From assembly GCA_024685315.1 (NCBI GenBank), contig JAIKVW010000016.1, positions 97,644 through 161,643 on the forward strand: a DNA stretch of 64,000 bases. The letters are read 5' to 3'. Source of the stretch: Lachnospiraceae bacterium (GTDB taxonomy: Bacteria > Bacillota > Clostridia > Lachnospirales > Lachnospiraceae). Of this stretch, positions 49,677 through 58,378 are shown piece after piece (position 1 is the first letter of the stretch; each line of letters starts with the position of its first letter). The position numbers were made by a program, and so were the translations under genes. The notes beneath the pieces were generated by a model that was not told where the DNA came from, did not search any database, and saw only the letters and a list, made by a program, of their open reading frames with translations.

Positions 49677-49709
49677 TTGTGCGATATTGATAAAAAGTGT
49701 ACAGGTTTA

Positions 49710-49738
49710 TTGACGATTGTTGGTGAATGTTATAAAAT
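49710..49738 (+). promoter_or_regulatory. Promoter of the pyruvate:ferredoxin oxidoreductase gene
   Basis: TTGACG (49710-49715) and TAAAAT (49733-49738) are 17 bases apart, about 70 bases before the start codon. Confidence 0.6.
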
Positions 49739-49807
49739 TATCATGTATGATTTTGTGTTTTAAAAACAATCAAGAAGATTGCTGAATTAACCGAAAGGAG
49801 ATTTATC

Positions 49808-52800
49808 ATGGCAAAGGTAATGAAAACTATGGACGGTAATACCGCGGTTGCCTGGACTTCGTATGCATTTACCGAAGTTGCAGGTATTTTCCCGATTACC
49901 CCGTCCTCGCCCATGGCTGAGGTTACTGACGACTGGGCCGCAAATGGAAGAAAGAACATTTTCGGAAACACGGTCAAGGTAGTTGAAATGCAGTCCGAGG
50001 GCGGCGCATCAGGAACTGTTCACGGTTCCCTTCAGGCCGGCGCGCTTACGACCACCTATACGGCATCTCAGGGACTTCTCCTGATGATCCCGAATATGTA
50101 CAAGATCGCCGGCGAACTTCTTCCCACTGTTTTCCATGTAAGTGCCAGAGCTCTTGCATATCATGCACTTAACATTTTCGGAGATCATTCGGATGTTATG
50201 GCATGCCGTCAGACCGGATTTGCAATGCTTTGCTCCAATTCAGTCCAGGAGGCTATGGACCTTACCGCAGTAGCACATCTTTCAGCAATCAAGGCCAGGG
50301 TTCCTTTCCTTCATTTCTTTGATGGATTCAGGACTTCCCACGAGATACAGAAGATAGAATGTACAGATTATGACGAGCTTGCAAAGCTTGTTGATTATGA
50401 CGCTCTGAACGAGTTCAGAAAGAACGCTCTCAACCCCGATCATCCCGTTATCAGAGGTACAGCTCAGAACGCTGACATCTACTTCCAGGGACGTGAGGCA
50501 AGCAACAAGTTCTACGATGCAGTTCCCGCGATCGTCGACGAGTACATGGAGAAAGTCAGCGCCATGACCGGCCGCGACTACAAGGCTTTCAACTATTACG
50601 GCGCTCCTGACGCAGAGAACATTGTTATCGCAATGGGCTCGATGTGCGAGGCATTCGAAGAAGTTATCGATTACCTTACCGCACAGGGCGAGAAGGTCGG
50701 TATCGTTAAGGTCCATCTCTACAGGCCTTTCTCAGCTGAGAAGCTTTTCGCAGCTGTTCCTGAGACCGTTAAGAAGATCACCGTTATCGACAGGGTAAAG
50801 GAAGTTACCGGATACGGCGAGCCTCTCTATGTTGACGTATGCGCAGCAGCATATAAGGAAGGCAAGCATTATGAGATCTACGGCGGACGTGCAGGTCTTG
50901 GATCCAAGGATATCACTCCCGGATCTATCCTTTCCGTATATGACAACATGAAGGCTGAGAATCCGAAGAACGACTTCGCACTCGGTGTAAATGACGATGT
51001 CACCGGACGCTGCATCCCTGCACACGAAGAGGTCGACGTTGCTCCTGAAGGCACCAAGAGCTGCATCTTCTGGGGACTCGGAGCAGACGGTACCGTCGGC
51101 GCGAACAAGAACTCCATCAAGATCATCGGCGACCATACCGATATGTATGCTCAGGCATATTTCTTCTATGATTCCAAGAAGTCCGGCGGACTTACCCAGT
51201 CCCACCTCCGCTTCGGCAAGACACCTATCAAGTCCACATACCTGATCAGGAAGGCTGACTTTATCGCATGCCACAACCAGGCATACCTTAAGATGTACAA
51301 GAACATCGCCCGCGACCTTAAGGACAACGGCACATTCCTTCTTAATACCGTATGGACTCCCGAGGAGCTTGAAAAGAATCTTCCGGCATATGTTAAGAGG
51401 GCTCTTGCCAAGAGGCATGCAAACTTCTACATCATCAATGCTACCGCAGTCGATGAGGAGCTGAAGCTCAACGGAAAGACCAATGCAGTCCTCCAGGCAG
51501 CATTCTTCAAGCTGGCTGACATCATTCCTATCGACACTGCCGTTAAGTACATGAAGGACATGATCGTTCATTCCTACGGCAAGAAGGGCGAGGCTGTTGT
51601 AAACAAGAACTTCGCAGCTGTTGACGCAGGCCTTGAGAAGATCGTGAAGGTCGAAGTTCCCGAGAACTGGGCTGACTGTGCTGACGAGCCTGAAGCAGAG
51701 AGGAATATCCCTGATTTCATCAAGAACATTGTTGAGCCTGTTAACGGACAGGACGGCGACGCTCTTCCGGTATCTGCATTCAACGGATTCGAAGACGGCA
51801 CATTCCCTTCAGGAACATCTGCATATGAGAAGCGCGGAGTTGCTGCTCACGTTCCTGTATGGGACGGCGCAAAGTGCATACAGTGCAACCAGTGCTCATT
51901 TGTATGTCCTCATGCAACCATCAGGCCTATCATCCTTGACGAAGAGACCGCAAAGACCGCTCCCGAGGGATTCGGAGCAGTTCCCGGAAAAGCTCAGCTT
52001 AAGGACAAGTATCAGTACAAGATGCAGATCTCCCCGCTTGACTGTATGGGATGCGGATCCTGCGCAAATATCTGCCCTGCAAAGGCACTCACTATGGTTC
52101 CGCTGGACAGCCAGAGAAGCGAAGCTTCCAACTGGGAGTTCGCTGTTAAGATCAACGGCAGCGTAAATCCTCTGGACAAGTTCTCTGTAAAGGGATCACA
52201 GTTCGAGCAGCCGCTCCTTGAGTTCTCAGGAGCATGCGCAGGCTGCGGCGAGACACCTTATGTAAAACTTATCACCCAGCTCTTCGGCGACAGGATGATG
52301 GTTGCGAACGCTACCGGATGTACATCCATCTGGGGCGGCTCTGCTCCTTCAATGCCTTACACCAAGAATGCTGAAGGCCACGGACCTGCATGGGCTAACT
52401 CCCTCTTCGAGGACAACGCAGAGTTCGGTCTTGGTATGGAAGTAGGACAGAAGTACCGCAGGGATGTCCTTGCTGCATCTGTCAAGGGCCTTGTTGATAA
52501 GGGCTATGCTGCTGAGGAAGCAAGTGCATGGCTTGACACAATGAACGAAGGCGAAGCTTCAAAGGTTTCCGCAAAGGCTCTCCTTGCAGCAGCTAAGGCT
52601 TATGAAGGAGATGACGCTGAGGTCAAAGCTATCTGCGACGGTATCGTTAACGGGGCAGACCTCCTCGTCAAGAAGTCACAGTGGATCTTCGGCGGTGACG
52701 GCTGGGCATATGATATCGGCTACGGCGGACTTGATCATGCACTTGCATCCAACGAAGACATCAACATCTTCGTAGTTGACACTGAGGTTTACTCAAATAC

Positions 52801-53329
52801 CGGCGGACAGGCTTCCAAGTCTACTCCTGTTGCAGCAGTTGCTAAATTCGCTGCATCCGGAAAGAAGACCAAGAAGAAGGATCTCGGTATGATGGCAGCT
52901 TCCTACGGTTATGTTTACGTAGCACAGGTAGCAATGACAGCTGACAATAACCAGCTCGTAAAAGTCATGAAGGAAGCAGAAGCTTATCACGGACCTTCGC
53001 TCGTTATCGCTTACGCACCTTGCATTAACCACGGAATTAAGGGCGGAATGCAGTATTCACAGAGCAGGATCAAGAAAGCCGTTGAGTGTGGCTATTGGAC
53101 CTGCTGGCATTTCAACCCTGAACTCAAGAAGGAAGGCAAGAATCCGTTCGTCCTTGATACCAAGAAGGCTCCTAATTGGGATCTCTTCAGAGAGTATCTG
53201 ATGGATGAGGTTCGTTACTCCTCACTTCAGAGAGGATTCCCGGAGACTGCTGAGGAACTCTACACCAAGACCCAGGAAGATGCCAAGGATAGGTACGAGG
53301 GTTATGTAGCAAGGGCTAATCAGGCATAA
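49808..53329 (+). CDS. nifJ: Pyruvate:ferredoxin (flavodoxin) oxidoreductase
   Basis: A 1173-residue single-chain enzyme oxidising pyruvate to acetyl-CoA and CO2 with reduction of ferredoxin, central to anaerobic fermentation. The N-terminal domain shows GNTAVAWTSYAFTEVAGIFP and ITPSSPMAEVTDDWA. Two [4Fe-4S] ferredoxin motifs are present (CIQCNQCSFVCPHA and CMGCGSCANICPAKA); the proximal cluster/TPP domain has ACAGCGETPYVKL and GDGWAYDIGYGGLDHALAS with a C-terminal cysteine region. GAAAGGAG precedes ATG 49808. The codon choice looks uniform and highly expressed (frequent GCA, AAG, GAC). Monocistronic. Confidence 0.97.
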   Translation: MAKVMKTMDGNTAVAWTSYAFTEVAGIFPITPSSPMAEVTDDWAANGRKNIFGNTVKVVEMQSEGGASGTVHGSLQAGALTTTYTASQGLLLMIPNMYKIAGELLPTVFHVSARALAYHALNIFGDHSDVMACRQTGFAMLCSNSVQEAMDLTAVAHLSAIKARVPFLHFFDGFRTSHEIQKIECTDYDELAKLVDYDALNEFRKNALNPDHPVIRGTAQNADIYFQGREASNKFYDAVPAIVDEYMEKVSAMTGRDYKAFNYYGAPDAENIVIAMGSMCEAFEEVIDYLTAQGEKVGIVKVHLYRPFSAEKLFAAVPETVKKITVIDRVKEVTGYGEPLYVDVCAAAYKEGKHYEIYGGRAGLGSKDITPGSILSVYDNMKAENPKNDFALGVNDDVTGRCIPAHEEVDVAPEGTKSCIFWGLGADGTVGANKNSIKIIGDHTDMYAQAYFFYDSKKSGGLTQSHLRFGKTPIKSTYLIRKADFIACHNQAYLKMYKNIARDLKDNGTFLLNTVWTPEELEKNLPAYVKRALAKRHANFYIINATAVDEELKLNGKTNAVLQAAFFKLADIIPIDTAVKYMKDMIVHSYGKKGEAVVNKNFAAVDAGLEKIVKVEVPENWADCADEPEAERNIPDFIKNIVEPVNGQDGDALPVSAFNGFEDGTFPSGTSAYEKRGVAAHVPVWDGAKCIQCNQCSFVCPHATIRPIILDEETAKTAPEGFGAVPGKAQLKDKYQYKMQISPLDCMGCGSCANICPAKALTMVPLDSQRSEASNWEFAVKINGSVNPLDKFSVKGSQFEQPLLEFSGACAGCGETPYVKLITQLFGDRMMVANATGCTSIWGGSAPSMPYTKNAEGHGPAWANSLFEDNAEFGLGMEVGQKYRRDVLAASVKGLVDKGYAAEEASAWLDTMNEGEASKVSAKALLAAAKAYEGDDAEVKAICDGIVNGADLLVKKSQWIFGGDGWAYDIGYGGLDHALASNEDINIFVVDTEVYSNTGGQASKSTPVAAVAKFAASGKKTKKKDLGMMAASYGYVYVAQVAMTADNNQLVKVMKEAEAYHGPSLVIAYAPCINHGIKGGMQYSQSRIKKAVECGYWTCWHFNPELKKEGKNPFVLDTKKAPNWDLFREYLMDEVRYSSLQRGFPETAEELYTKTQEDAKDRYEGYVARANQA

Positions 53330-53365
53330 TTCGGCCGGAGCTCTAAAACTGAATACTTAAAATGG

Positions 53366-53402
53366 ACTGCTCTTCGGATTCTTCTGGAGAGCAGTTTTTT
53401 TT
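53366..53402 (+). terminator. Terminator of the pyruvate:ferredoxin oxidoreductase gene
   Basis: ACTGCTCT (53366-53373) pairs with AGAGCAGT (53388-53395), followed by seven T. Confidence 0.92.
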
Positions 53403-53413
53403 CTTCAAAGGAC

Positions 53414-53441
53414 TTGAACTTTCCAGTGATTGTACTATAAT
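53414..53441 (+). promoter_or_regulatory. Promoter of the aldehyde dehydrogenase gene
   Basis: TTGAAC (53414-53419) and a perfect TATAAT (53436-53441) are 16 bases apart, about 60 bases before the start codon. Confidence 0.6.
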
Positions 53442-53501
53442 TAATACAGAAACTGTACTTATATAAATGCAATTTTGAATTTCCAAGGAGGTTATGCAGT
53501 C

Positions 53502-54983
53502 ATGGATGTAAAATTCAAAGAAGAGTATGGGTTGTTTATTAACGGCGAGTGGCGTCCGGCTTCAGATGGCGGAACTTTCAATGCTTACAACCCTGCAAAT
53601 GGCGAGTTTCTTGCTAAATGCGCACAGGCTACAAAGGAAGATCTGGACCTTGCAGTTGATTCCGCATGGAAAGCTTTTAAGACCTGGAAGCATACCACAA
53701 CTATGGAGAGAGCCGCTATCTTAAATAAGATAGCTGACGTTATTGATGAAAATAAAGAATACCTTGCAATGGTCGAGACACTGGATAACGGCAAGCCTAT
53801 CCGTGAGACTATGGCTATCGACGTTCCAATGTCAGCCGATCACTTCCGGTATTTTGCAGGATGCATCATGGCAGAGGAGGGCAGCGCAAATGTCCTTCAG
53901 GGAACTTTCCTCAGCCTGATTTTAAGAGAGCCTATCGGAGTTGTAGGACAGATCGTTCCCTGGAACTTCCCGTTCCTGATGGCAGCCTGGAAACTTGCTC
54001 CTGTTCTTGCAAGCGGATGCTGCACGGTATTTAAGCCTTCGAGCACTACCTCGCTCTCAGTTCTGGAATTTGCAAGACTTATTCAGGATATCCTTCCTCC
54101 CGGAGTGTTTAACGTAATTACCGGCTCAGGCTCAGGCGTTGGCAATGAAATGCTTAAGCATCCAGGATTCAGGAAGCTTGCTTTCACTGGATCCACCGAA
54201 GTCGGAAGAGACGTTGCGCTTGCAGCGGCTGAAAAGCTTATCCCCGCTACACTCGAACTTGGAGGAAAGTCAGCAAATATATTCTTTGATGACTGCAAGC
54301 TTGATATGGCTATTGACGGAGCACAGCTTGGCATCCTGTTCAACCAGGGCCAGGTATGCTGCGCAGGCTCCAGGATATTCGTACAGGATACCTTCTATGA
54401 CACCTTCGTTCCGAAGCTGGTAGAAGCTTTCAACAAGGTAAAGGTCGGAGATCCTACAGATCCTAACACCCAGATGGGCGCACAGATCAATGAAGGTCAG
54501 CTGAAGAAGATCCTCTCCTATGTAGAGATTGCTAAGCAGGAAGGCGCTACGATCGCATGCGGCGGCGAGAGAGTAACTGAGGGCGAACTTGCTAAGGGAT
54601 GCTTCATGAGGCCTACCCTTATTACCAATGTTACCAACAATATGCGTGTAGCTCAGGAAGAGATCTTCGGACCTGTTGCTGTAGTCATCAAGTTCCATGA
54701 TGAGCAGGAAGTCATCGATATGGCTAATGACAGCACCTACGGACTTGGCGGTGCAGTATGGACCAGAGATATCAACAAGGCTATCCGTGTAGCAAGAGGC
54801 GTTGAGACCGGACGTATGTGGGTCAACACCTACAACCAGATCCCTGAAGGCGCGCCTTTCGGAGGATACAAGGAGTCCGGTATCGGCCGTGAGACCCATA
54901 AGGTAATGCTTGAACATTACACTCAGATGAAGAACATCATGATAAATCTTTCTGAGTCGCCATCAGGCTTCTATCCGGAGTAA
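53502..54983 (+). CDS. NAD(P)-dependent aldehyde dehydrogenase
   Basis: A 493-residue enzyme of the classical ALDH superfamily, oxidising an aldehyde to the acid. Marks are GLFINGEWRPASDGGTF, IGVVGQIVPWNFPFLMAAWK, FTGSTEVGRDVA, the general-base Glu in LELGGKSANIFF, the nucleophilic Cys in NQGQVCCAGSRIFVQ, and QEEIFGPVAVVIKF. The substrate is not evident; relatives act on acetaldehyde, lactaldehyde or betaine aldehyde. AAGGAGG precedes ATG 53502. It has its own promoter. Confidence 0.93.
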   Translation: MDVKFKEEYGLFINGEWRPASDGGTFNAYNPANGEFLAKCAQATKEDLDLAVDSAWKAFKTWKHTTTMERAAILNKIADVIDENKEYLAMVETLDNGKPIRETMAIDVPMSADHFRYFAGCIMAEEGSANVLQGTFLSLILREPIGVVGQIVPWNFPFLMAAWKLAPVLASGCCTVFKPSSTTSLSVLEFARLIQDILPPGVFNVITGSGSGVGNEMLKHPGFRKLAFTGSTEVGRDVALAAAEKLIPATLELGGKSANIFFDDCKLDMAIDGAQLGILFNQGQVCCAGSRIFVQDTFYDTFVPKLVEAFNKVKVGDPTDPNTQMGAQINEGQLKKILSYVEIAKQEGATIACGGERVTEGELAKGCFMRPTLITNVTNNMRVAQEEIFGPVAVVIKFHDEQEVIDMANDSTYGLGGAVWTRDINKAIRVARGVETGRMWVNTYNQIPEGAPFGGYKESGIGRETHKVMLEHYTQMKNIMINLSESPSGFYPE

Positions 54984-54992
54984 TTGACAGTT

Positions 54993-55187
54993 ATGAATTC
55001 AGCTAATGATAAAAGGAATTGTTATGTGTTTCTATGCAGCAGGTTCCCTTCATGCGCGCATGCAGTTTCGTGCTGTGCGCTAGACCCTGACAGGCTGGCC
55101 GATTCGATCAAAGAAGAAGAGTGTTATAATTTTGAGGACCGGCCTTTGTACGAGGAGAAGCCTAAACGGGTAAGATACGGTCTTTAG
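54993..55187 (+). CDS. Possible small cysteine-rich protein
   Basis: A 64-codon frame 9 bases past the aldehyde dehydrogenase stop. The N-terminal half carries five cysteines (CYVFLCSRFPSC, then CC); the C-terminal half is charged and ends KPKRVRYGL. It has no membrane helix and no recognised family. The only ribosome-binding candidate, GGAG at 54977, is too far (13 bases) to be convincing. The frame ends just before a good terminator, so it would be the last gene of the aldehyde dehydrogenase transcript. It may be real or chance. Confidence 0.4.
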   Translation: MNSANDKRNCYVFLCSRFPSCAHAVSCCALDPDRLADSIKEEECYNFEDRPLYEEKPKRVRYGL

Positions 55188-55209
55188 CTGAAAGAATTAA
55201 CAAAAAAAT

Positions 55210-55258
55210 GAGGGTGCCCGGGAACCCTGTTTTACAGGATCCTGAGGCACCCTCTCTT
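55210..55258. terminator. Bidirectional terminator between the aldehyde dehydrogenase and mgtC-like genes
   Basis: The stem GAGGGTGCC (55210-55218) pairs with GGCACCCTC (55246-55254), with inner CCTG/CAGG. TCTTTA follows on the plus strand and ATTTTTTTG on the minus strand. Confidence 0.92.
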
Positions 55259-55291
55259 TATATTGCTGCATTATGTGAAAGGCAGTCTGAA

Positions 55292-55984
55292 CTATAGTAA
55301 TTCTGTCATTACAACGCCTTCGATCTCACTTATCGTCTCGAGAAGCGTTGTCGGATTCAGAATGCTTCCGCCGATATTTAAATACAATATGGCGCATGAC
55401 ACAGCCTCAGAGCTGTCCTTAGCCTGGGTGATCTCAAGGTTCTCGATAAGCACATGCTCACTGCGGAGCTTTAGAAGGAGTTTTTCAATCGTATGCTTTG
55501 AGCTGTACTCAACATAGACAGCAGGCTGGGGGGATGATTCCAGGAGTCTGTATTCCAGCTTTGCAAAAAGCAGCTCAGCTACTTCGGTAAGCGCGGTAGT
55601 GATCACGGCAGCCTCAAAGTAACCGGCTCCCAGACAGAGCCCGACGATGCCTGAGGTCCACAGTCCAGCCGCGGTCGTTAAGCCTTTTATCCTGGACCCT
55701 CTCTTAAGGATAGTTCCTGCACCGATAAAACCTATACCCGCAATGACCTGTGCCCCGAGCCTCGCCATATCGGTATAATAATGCATATAAACCGCAAGAT
55801 ATTCACTTATGAGCGTTGTAATAGCCGCGCCGATGCAGATAAGAATGTGGGTCCTGAAGCCCGCAGGGCGGCGTTTGTATTCTCTCTCGAGCCCGATGAT
55901 CCCTCCGCAGGCCATGGCCAGCAGAAGCTTGGTAAGGATAGCGAGGAAGGAGAGTTCACGAAGCGGATCAAAAAACGACAGCAT
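55292..55984 (-). CDS. MgtC/SapB family membrane protein (second paralogue)
   Basis: A 230-residue protein with about five N-terminal membrane helices. The MgtC signature is present: MACGGIIGLEREYKRRPAGFRTHILICIGAA, quoted here as CGGIIGLERE and RPAGFRTH, then QVIAGIGFIGAGTILKRGS and GLTTAAGLWTSGIVGLCLGAG. The last 80 or so residues are a soluble ACT-like domain. MgtC proteins affect Mg2+ adaptation and membrane ATPase activity; transport is not shown. AAGGAGG precedes ATG 55984. It follows its paralogue by 16 bases. Confidence 0.9.
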   Translation of the reverse strand: MLSFFDPLRELSFLAILTKLLLAMACGGIIGLEREYKRRPAGFRTHILICIGAAITTLISEYLAVYMHYYTDMARLGAQVIAGIGFIGAGTILKRGSRIKGLTTAAGLWTSGIVGLCLGAGYFEAAVITTALTEVAELLFAKLEYRLLESSPQPAVYVEYSSKHTIEKLLLKLRSEHVLIENLEITQAKDSSEAVSCAILYLNIGGSILNPTTLLETISEIEGVVMTELL

Positions 55985-56000
55985 AATTATTCCTCCTTCC

Positions 56001-56726
56001 TTACAGCTCTAGTACGGTAATAACTTTATCGATCGTGGATACGGAAGCCATGATCTCTGAATGTGTACGCGAATCAACTATTTTAGTATAGAAGACTGCG
56101 CTGGGGAACACACCCTGCTTGAAAGTGCCTCTCTCTATATCAACATTATAGATCTGTATCCCCATCTTTTTCATATCTGTGATGATTCGTCCGACTGCTT
56201 CCAGCGATTCGAATTCCACATACACATTCATGTTAGGGGAGCGCTTGATGATCGAGATCTCGGCTTTTGCAAGGAAACGTATCGTTATTATGATTAGTAT
56301 AATAGAGATGAATGCGCACTCATAGAAGCCGCAACCAACTGCCAGGCCCATGCAGGCTGAGGCCCAAAGGCAGGCAGCAGTTGTAAGCCCTTTTACCTCA
56401 GAGCGCGCGGTTACGATGATCGTTCCGGCGCCAAGGAAACCGATACCGCTGATTACCATGGCAGAAAGCCTGGAAAAATCGAGCTTGTAACCGTAGGCAG
56501 CAGCTTCTTCAGCCCACGGCCCCCTTAACATTTCGGTGATGTACTGGCTGAGTATCATAGTAAGTGCCGCGCCAAGGCAGACCACTATATATGTACGGAA
56601 TCCGGCGGGAAGTCTTTTCCTGCCGCGCTCGAGTCCCAGCATGCCGCCGCATATCAATGCGAGTACCAGCCTGAACACGAGGCTTCCCATAGAAAACTCG
56701 CGAAGAGGATCAAGTGCCTGAATCAT
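56001..56726 (-). CDS. MgtC/SapB family membrane protein (first paralogue)
   Basis: A 241-residue homologue of the neighbouring gene with the same layout: PLREFSMGSLVFRLVLA, CGGMLGLERGRKRLPAGFRT, MVISGIGFLGAGTIIV, GLTTAACLWASACMGLAVG, then a C-terminal ACT-like domain. Both copies start with the same PLRE motif and share the membrane core, while the C-terminal domains differ more, suggesting a tandem duplication with diverged sensing domains. The loop before GIGFLGAG is longer in this copy. AAGAGG precedes ATG 56726. Confidence 0.9.
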   Translation of the reverse strand: MIQALDPLREFSMGSLVFRLVLALICGGMLGLERGRKRLPAGFRTYIVVCLGAALTMILSQYITEMLRGPWAEEAAAYGYKLDFSRLSAMVISGIGFLGAGTIIVTARSEVKGLTTAACLWASACMGLAVGCGFYECAFISIILIIITIRFLAKAEISIIKRSPNMNVYVEFESLEAVGRIITDMKKMGIQIYNVDIERGTFKQGVFPSAVFYTKIVDSRTHSEIMASVSTIDKVITVLEL

Positions 56727-56794
56727 AGTATAAACCTCTTAATATATGATAAAATATTATATCATACATTTATTTCATTGTCAGGAAATTAACG

Positions 56795-57274
56795 ATGAAG
56801 ATCACTATATTATGTGTTGGCAGGATTAAGGAAAAATTCTACAGCGAAGCGGTAAATGAATATGTAAAAAGGCTGGGAAGGTACTGCAGGCCGGAGATCA
56901 TCGAAACAGCCGACGAGAAGACCCCCGATGAGGCATCTGAGAAAGAGAACCGCATGATAAAGGAAAAGGAAGGCGGCAGGATCTTAAAGGAGCTGCCCGC
57001 AGACAGCTACGTTATCGCCCTTGACATAAAAGGGAAGAAAGCGTCCTCGGAGCAGCTGGCTTCAAATCTCGAAGGGCTTTTTATCAACGGCAGGAGCCAT
57101 ATCTGCTTCATCATAGGAGGGTCTCTTGGCCTCTCGGATGAAGTGCTTCAGAAGGCGGACGAAAGGCTCAGCTTTTCAGATATGACATTTCCCCACCAGC
57201 TGATGAGGGTCATATTGCTTGAGCAGATATACAGGGCCTTTAAAATAATCAGAAAAGAGCCCTATCACAAGTAG
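56795..57274 (+). CDS. rlmH: 23S rRNA (pseudouridine1915-N3)-methyltransferase
   Basis: A 159-residue SPOUT methyltransferase acting on helix 69 of 23S rRNA in 70S ribosomes. Marks are ITILCVGRIKEKFYSEAVNEY, YVIALDIKGKKASSEQLA, the knot loop FIIGGSLGLSDEVLQKAD and the C-terminal FPHQLMRVILLEQIYRAFKI, ending EPYHK as in the family. The length is exactly typical. Confidence 0.96.
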   Translation: MKITILCVGRIKEKFYSEAVNEYVKRLGRYCRPEIIETADEKTPDEASEKENRMIKEKEGGRILKELPADSYVIALDIKGKKASSEQLASNLEGLFINGRSHICFIIGGSLGLSDEVLQKADERLSFSDMTFPHQLMRVILLEQIYRAFKIIRKEPYHK

Positions 57275-57275
57275 C

Positions 57276-57303
57276 TTGTTATTTGATTCATCTGTGTTAT
57301 AAT
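57276..57303 (+). promoter_or_regulatory. Promoter of the gntR-mcsA-mcsB-clpC-radA cluster
   Basis: TTGTTA (57276-57281) and a perfect TATAAT (57298-57303) are 16 bases apart, directly after rlmH. The -10 element lies inside a palindrome (57295-57313). Confidence 0.6.
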
Positions 57304-57313
57304 GCATATAACA
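57295..57313. promoter_or_regulatory. Palindromic operator overlapping the -10 element
   Basis: TGTTATAATGCATATAACA has perfect 7-base arms (TGTTATA/TATAACA) around ATGCA. It covers the -10 box of the promoter of a gntR-family gene, the classic layout for autorepression. The binding protein is inferred from proximity. Confidence 0.6.
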
Positions 57314-57347
57314 AAAAACGAGCTGTTTTTGAAATGGAGCGTCTTAT

Positions 57348-57734
57348 ATGATTCTGGAAATCGATTTTAACAGTGATGAAGCCATATATATGCAGCTGCG
57401 CAATCAGATCATAGCGGCGATCGCCTGCGCAGAGCTTTGTTCGGGAGATATGCTTCCCTCTGTCAGAAGCCTTGCGGATTCCGTTGGGATCAATATGCAT
57501 ACGGTGAATAAGACTTACACCCTTCTGAAGCAGGAAGGGTATGTTAAGCTTGACCGCCGGAAGGGCGCGGTGATCGCTGTAGATTTAAGGCGCGAGGCCG
57601 ACAGGGAACTGATCTACGGCGACCTTTGCAGGATACTGGCCGGAGCCCTCTGCAAAGGCTTTAAACGTGATGAGATCCACGCTATGGTCGACAAGATATT
57701 TGATAATTATGAGAATCCGGATAAAGAGGTCTGA
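57348..57734 (+). CDS. GntR-family transcriptional regulator, YtrA type
   Basis: A 128-residue regulator: an N-terminal winged helix (EAIYMQLRNQIIAAIACAEL, then GDMLPSVRSLADSVGINMHT and VNKTYTLLKQEGYVKLDRRK) with only a short C-terminal dimerisation tail, the pattern of the YtrA subfamily. YtrA regulators usually repress their own operons, often containing transporters. Here the downstream genes are mcsA, mcsB-like and clpC, so it occupies the place that ctsR holds in Bacillus. No CtsR-type GGTCAAA repeats were seen upstream. ATG 57348 has GGAG 10 bases upstream. Confidence 0.88.
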   Translation: MILEIDFNSDEAIYMQLRNQIIAAIACAELCSGDMLPSVRSLADSVGINMHTVNKTYTLLKQEGYVKLDRRKGAVIAVDLRREADRELIYGDLCRILAGALCKGFKRDEIHAMVDKIFDNYENPDKEV

Positions 57735-57757
57735 GATGCTTCAAGGAGGAATTAGCA

Positions 57758-58378
57758 ATGCTCTGTGATATATGCCGCAGGAACGAAGCTATACTTAGCT
57801 ATACCGAGATAATAGGCGGAGTTAAGCGCGAGATGCATCTCTGCAGGGAATGCGCTGCCGGGCGTACCAACAAAGCTTTTGAAAGCCTGACATCACCTTC
57901 TTCCATACTGAGCAACCTCCTTGCCAGCATGCTTGGAGAATCGCCTGACAGCAAAGACCCTGAAGAAGATCTTTCGAAAACTAATGTAGTATGTCCGATA
58001 TGCGGAATGACATATAATGAATTTATGAAGAACGGTTATTTCGGCTGTCCGGAATGCTACCGCACATTCAATTTCCTTATCGACGGGTATTTTAAGAAGA
58101 TCCACGGCAACGCTCAGCATACCGGAAGACATCCCATAAGCCACGGGGAGACCTTCCACATAGAGAGCCCTGAAGAGGCTTCTGCTGTGAAGGAGGGTGG
58201 AGAGGATTCTGGCAGCGGAAATGATCCGAATAAGATCGTTTATACCATAGATGAGGGGTCTACCGAGGATGAACTCAGAGCCGCAATAAAGAGGGCGGTA
58301 GCAAGAGAGGAATATGAAGAGGCGGCACGCCTGAGAGATATAATCAGGTCCATGAAGGAAGGTGGAGTCAATGAATAA
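57758..58378 (+). CDS. mcsA: McsA-like zinc-finger protein with UVR motif
   Basis: A 206-residue protein with two CxxC pairs at the N-terminus (C3, C6, C29, C32), two more in the middle (C79, C82, C97, C100), a variable Ser/Gly-rich linker, and a C-terminal UvrB/UvrC motif (ELRAAIKRAVAREEYEEAAR then LRDIIRSM). This is the McsA layout; McsA activates the arginine kinase McsB and helps ClpC in B. subtilis. All metal ligands are intact. AAGGAGG precedes ATG 57758, and the stop overlaps the next start (ATGAATAA). Confidence 0.92.
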   Translation: MLCDICRRNEAILSYTEIIGGVKREMHLCRECAAGRTNKAFESLTSPSSILSNLLASMLGESPDSKDPEEDLSKTNVVCPICGMTYNEFMKNGYFGCPECYRTFNFLIDGYFKKIHGNAQHTGRHPISHGETFHIESPEEASAVKEGGEDSGSGNDPNKIVYTIDEGSTEDELRAAIKRAVAREEYEEAARLRDIIRSMKEGGVNE

